A stretch of 64,000 nucleotides of DNA, from contig NZ_KB235896.1 of assembly GCF_000332135.1 (NCBI RefSeq), positions 2,677,403-2,741,402 on the forward strand. Direction: 5' to 3'. This DNA comes from Anabaena sp. PCC 7108 (GTDB lineage: Bacteria > Cyanobacteriota > Cyanobacteriia > Cyanobacteriales > Nostocaceae). This document shows, piece by piece, positions 63,282 through 64,000 of the stretch. Every line of letters begins with the position of its first letter. Position 1 is the stretch's first letter. The notes beneath the pieces are model-generated. The model made no database searches. It saw only the letters and a list, made by a program, of their open reading frames with translations, and was not told the origin of the DNA. Both the position numbers and the translations under genes were made by a program.

Positions 63282-64000
63282 CAGGATTTTACGAAATATT
63301 TTTGATAGATAATAGGCAGGCTGTGTTATTGCAAGTATTCGCCAAAATTATCAACTATTCCCCGAAGTATTTACTAGACGTAGTAAAAAGATTACGCCAG
63401 AGAAAAATTTACATAGGAGTCAAATGGAGAAAAAATTGGTATATATTTCTGCCAAATCCTAATGTAAACAAGGAATCCAAAAAGAAGCAAGTACTGACTG
63501 AATTACCGTCAGGACAGAAAATAGATGTGGATGCAAGTTGGATAGCGGCAAGAGACTATCAGCCAGTTGCGCTTGATAATAACACGAATAAGCCTATCGT
63601 CTTAACTATTAACTCCGGGGGGAAATTAGGAGTTGCCGTAACGTCTTCGGGGTTAATCCCGAAGACGGTAAATGCACTGGTTGGAGTTCAAAACCAGCAA
63701 TATCGGGCTACAACTGAATACAGCTATGGAAATTACATTTTTTACGACACAAACAAGATGAGTACTTTTGACCCCGGAACTGCTGGAACTCTAAAATCCA
63801 CCCAAGTACCACAAGCTTTCTTTGAGGTATGCCGCGCTTTGGATGCCGCTGAAAATACACGCAATGGTGCTAACCCTGGACTTGCACCCAGACGAAATTT
63901 ATCAACTACCGTCAGTTTTGACACCGGCACAATTGCAGTTGCTGCAACCATTCCCATTGTTACGACAATTCAAACAGATGGTACTATTCAAATTTCTGGA
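63278..64000 (+). CDS. Unknown protein, partial, 241+ aa (coupled cassette gene 3)
   Basis: ATG 63278 overlaps the gene 2 stop (ATGA); the frame is open to the window end. The first 75 residues are basic (LDVVKRLRQRKIYIGVKWRK). The rest is a Thr/Val/Ala-rich, beta-repeat-like stretch (NKPIVLTINSGGKLGVAVTS, YRATTEYSYGNYIFYDTN), as in structural or adhesin-like proteins. Not recognised. Confidence 0.65.
   Translation, partial: MTGFYEIFLIDNRQAVLLQVFAKIINYSPKYLLDVVKRLRQRKIYIGVKWRKNWYIFLPNPNVNKESKKKQVLTELPSGQKIDVDASWIAARDYQPVALDNNTNKPIVLTINSGGKLGVAVTSSGLIPKTVNALVGVQNQQYRATTEYSYGNYIFYDTNKMSTFDPGTAGTLKSTQVPQAFFEVCRALDAAENTRNGANPGLAPRRNLSTTVSFDTGTIAVAATIPIVTTIQTDGTIQISG

Overview
The window looks like the chromosome of a filamentous, probably heterocyst-forming cyanobacterium (Nostoc/Anabaena group). 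This rests on content, not on a database search: many GCGATCGC (HIP1) octamers, tandem heptanucleotide repeats of the STRR kind, several families of short inverted-repeat elements, KaiB/KaiC relatives, a sufBCDS operon with a divergent SufR repressor, a CtaA-like copper ATPase, a Uma2-type nuclease, and AT-rich spacers full of gene remnants.

Layout. 1-14.4 kb is a signalling region: a Cache-type histidine kinase, a hybrid kinase, CheY-like receivers and a multi-receiver OmpR-type regulator, then a minus-strand cluster kaiC-like > kaiB-like > kaiB-like > PAS histidine kinase > receiver. The kinase of that cluster is cut by an in-frame TGA at 10737-10739. A truncated ParE/ParD module and an integrase fragment lie at 2.3-3.3 kb among nested short repeats. 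14.4-15.5 kb is a repeat-rich spacer with a gene remnant. 15.5-23.2 kb holds a Rieske protein, an FHA protein, the Cu-ATPase, small membrane proteins and a CPBP protease. 23.4-25.5 kb is accessory: a free-standing deaminase-fold toxin domain with an Imm1-type immunity protein, and a Uma2 protein. 25.6-31.6 kb is the suf system; two perfect CAAC-N6-GTTG sites lie between sufB and sufR, and sufD carries two in-frame insertions of dispersed-repeat sequence. 32-44.8 kb is mostly housekeeping and envelope: glycosyltransferases, rpsN, aat, ftsX, def, a PD-(D/E)XK nuclease, a GNAT enzyme and recJ.

45.3-55 kb is a thiohistidine block: an OvoA/EgtB-like sulfoxide synthase, EgtD, and an unusual DegT-aminotransferase/methyltransferase fusion followed by a decayed egtD 3' end. 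Two MscS channels and a radical SAM protein follow, and an internally deleted MscS pseudogene lies upstream. 55-64 kb becomes mobile: an IS110-type transposase next to a hairpin-rich non-coding stretch, an operon of small proteins, a tRNA-Leu-like gene with an abnormal anticodon region, an XRE regulator, replication/regulation-like unknowns, a catalytic-domain-only tyrosine recombinase, and a translationally coupled set of three unrecognised genes that runs off the window.

The best candidates for undescribed biology are the 62.1-64.0 kb cassette, the tRNA-like gene at 59.3 kb, the DegT-methyltransferase fusion beside the ergothioneine genes, the free-standing deaminase/Imm1 pair, and the kaiCBB-kinase cluster with its nonsense codon.
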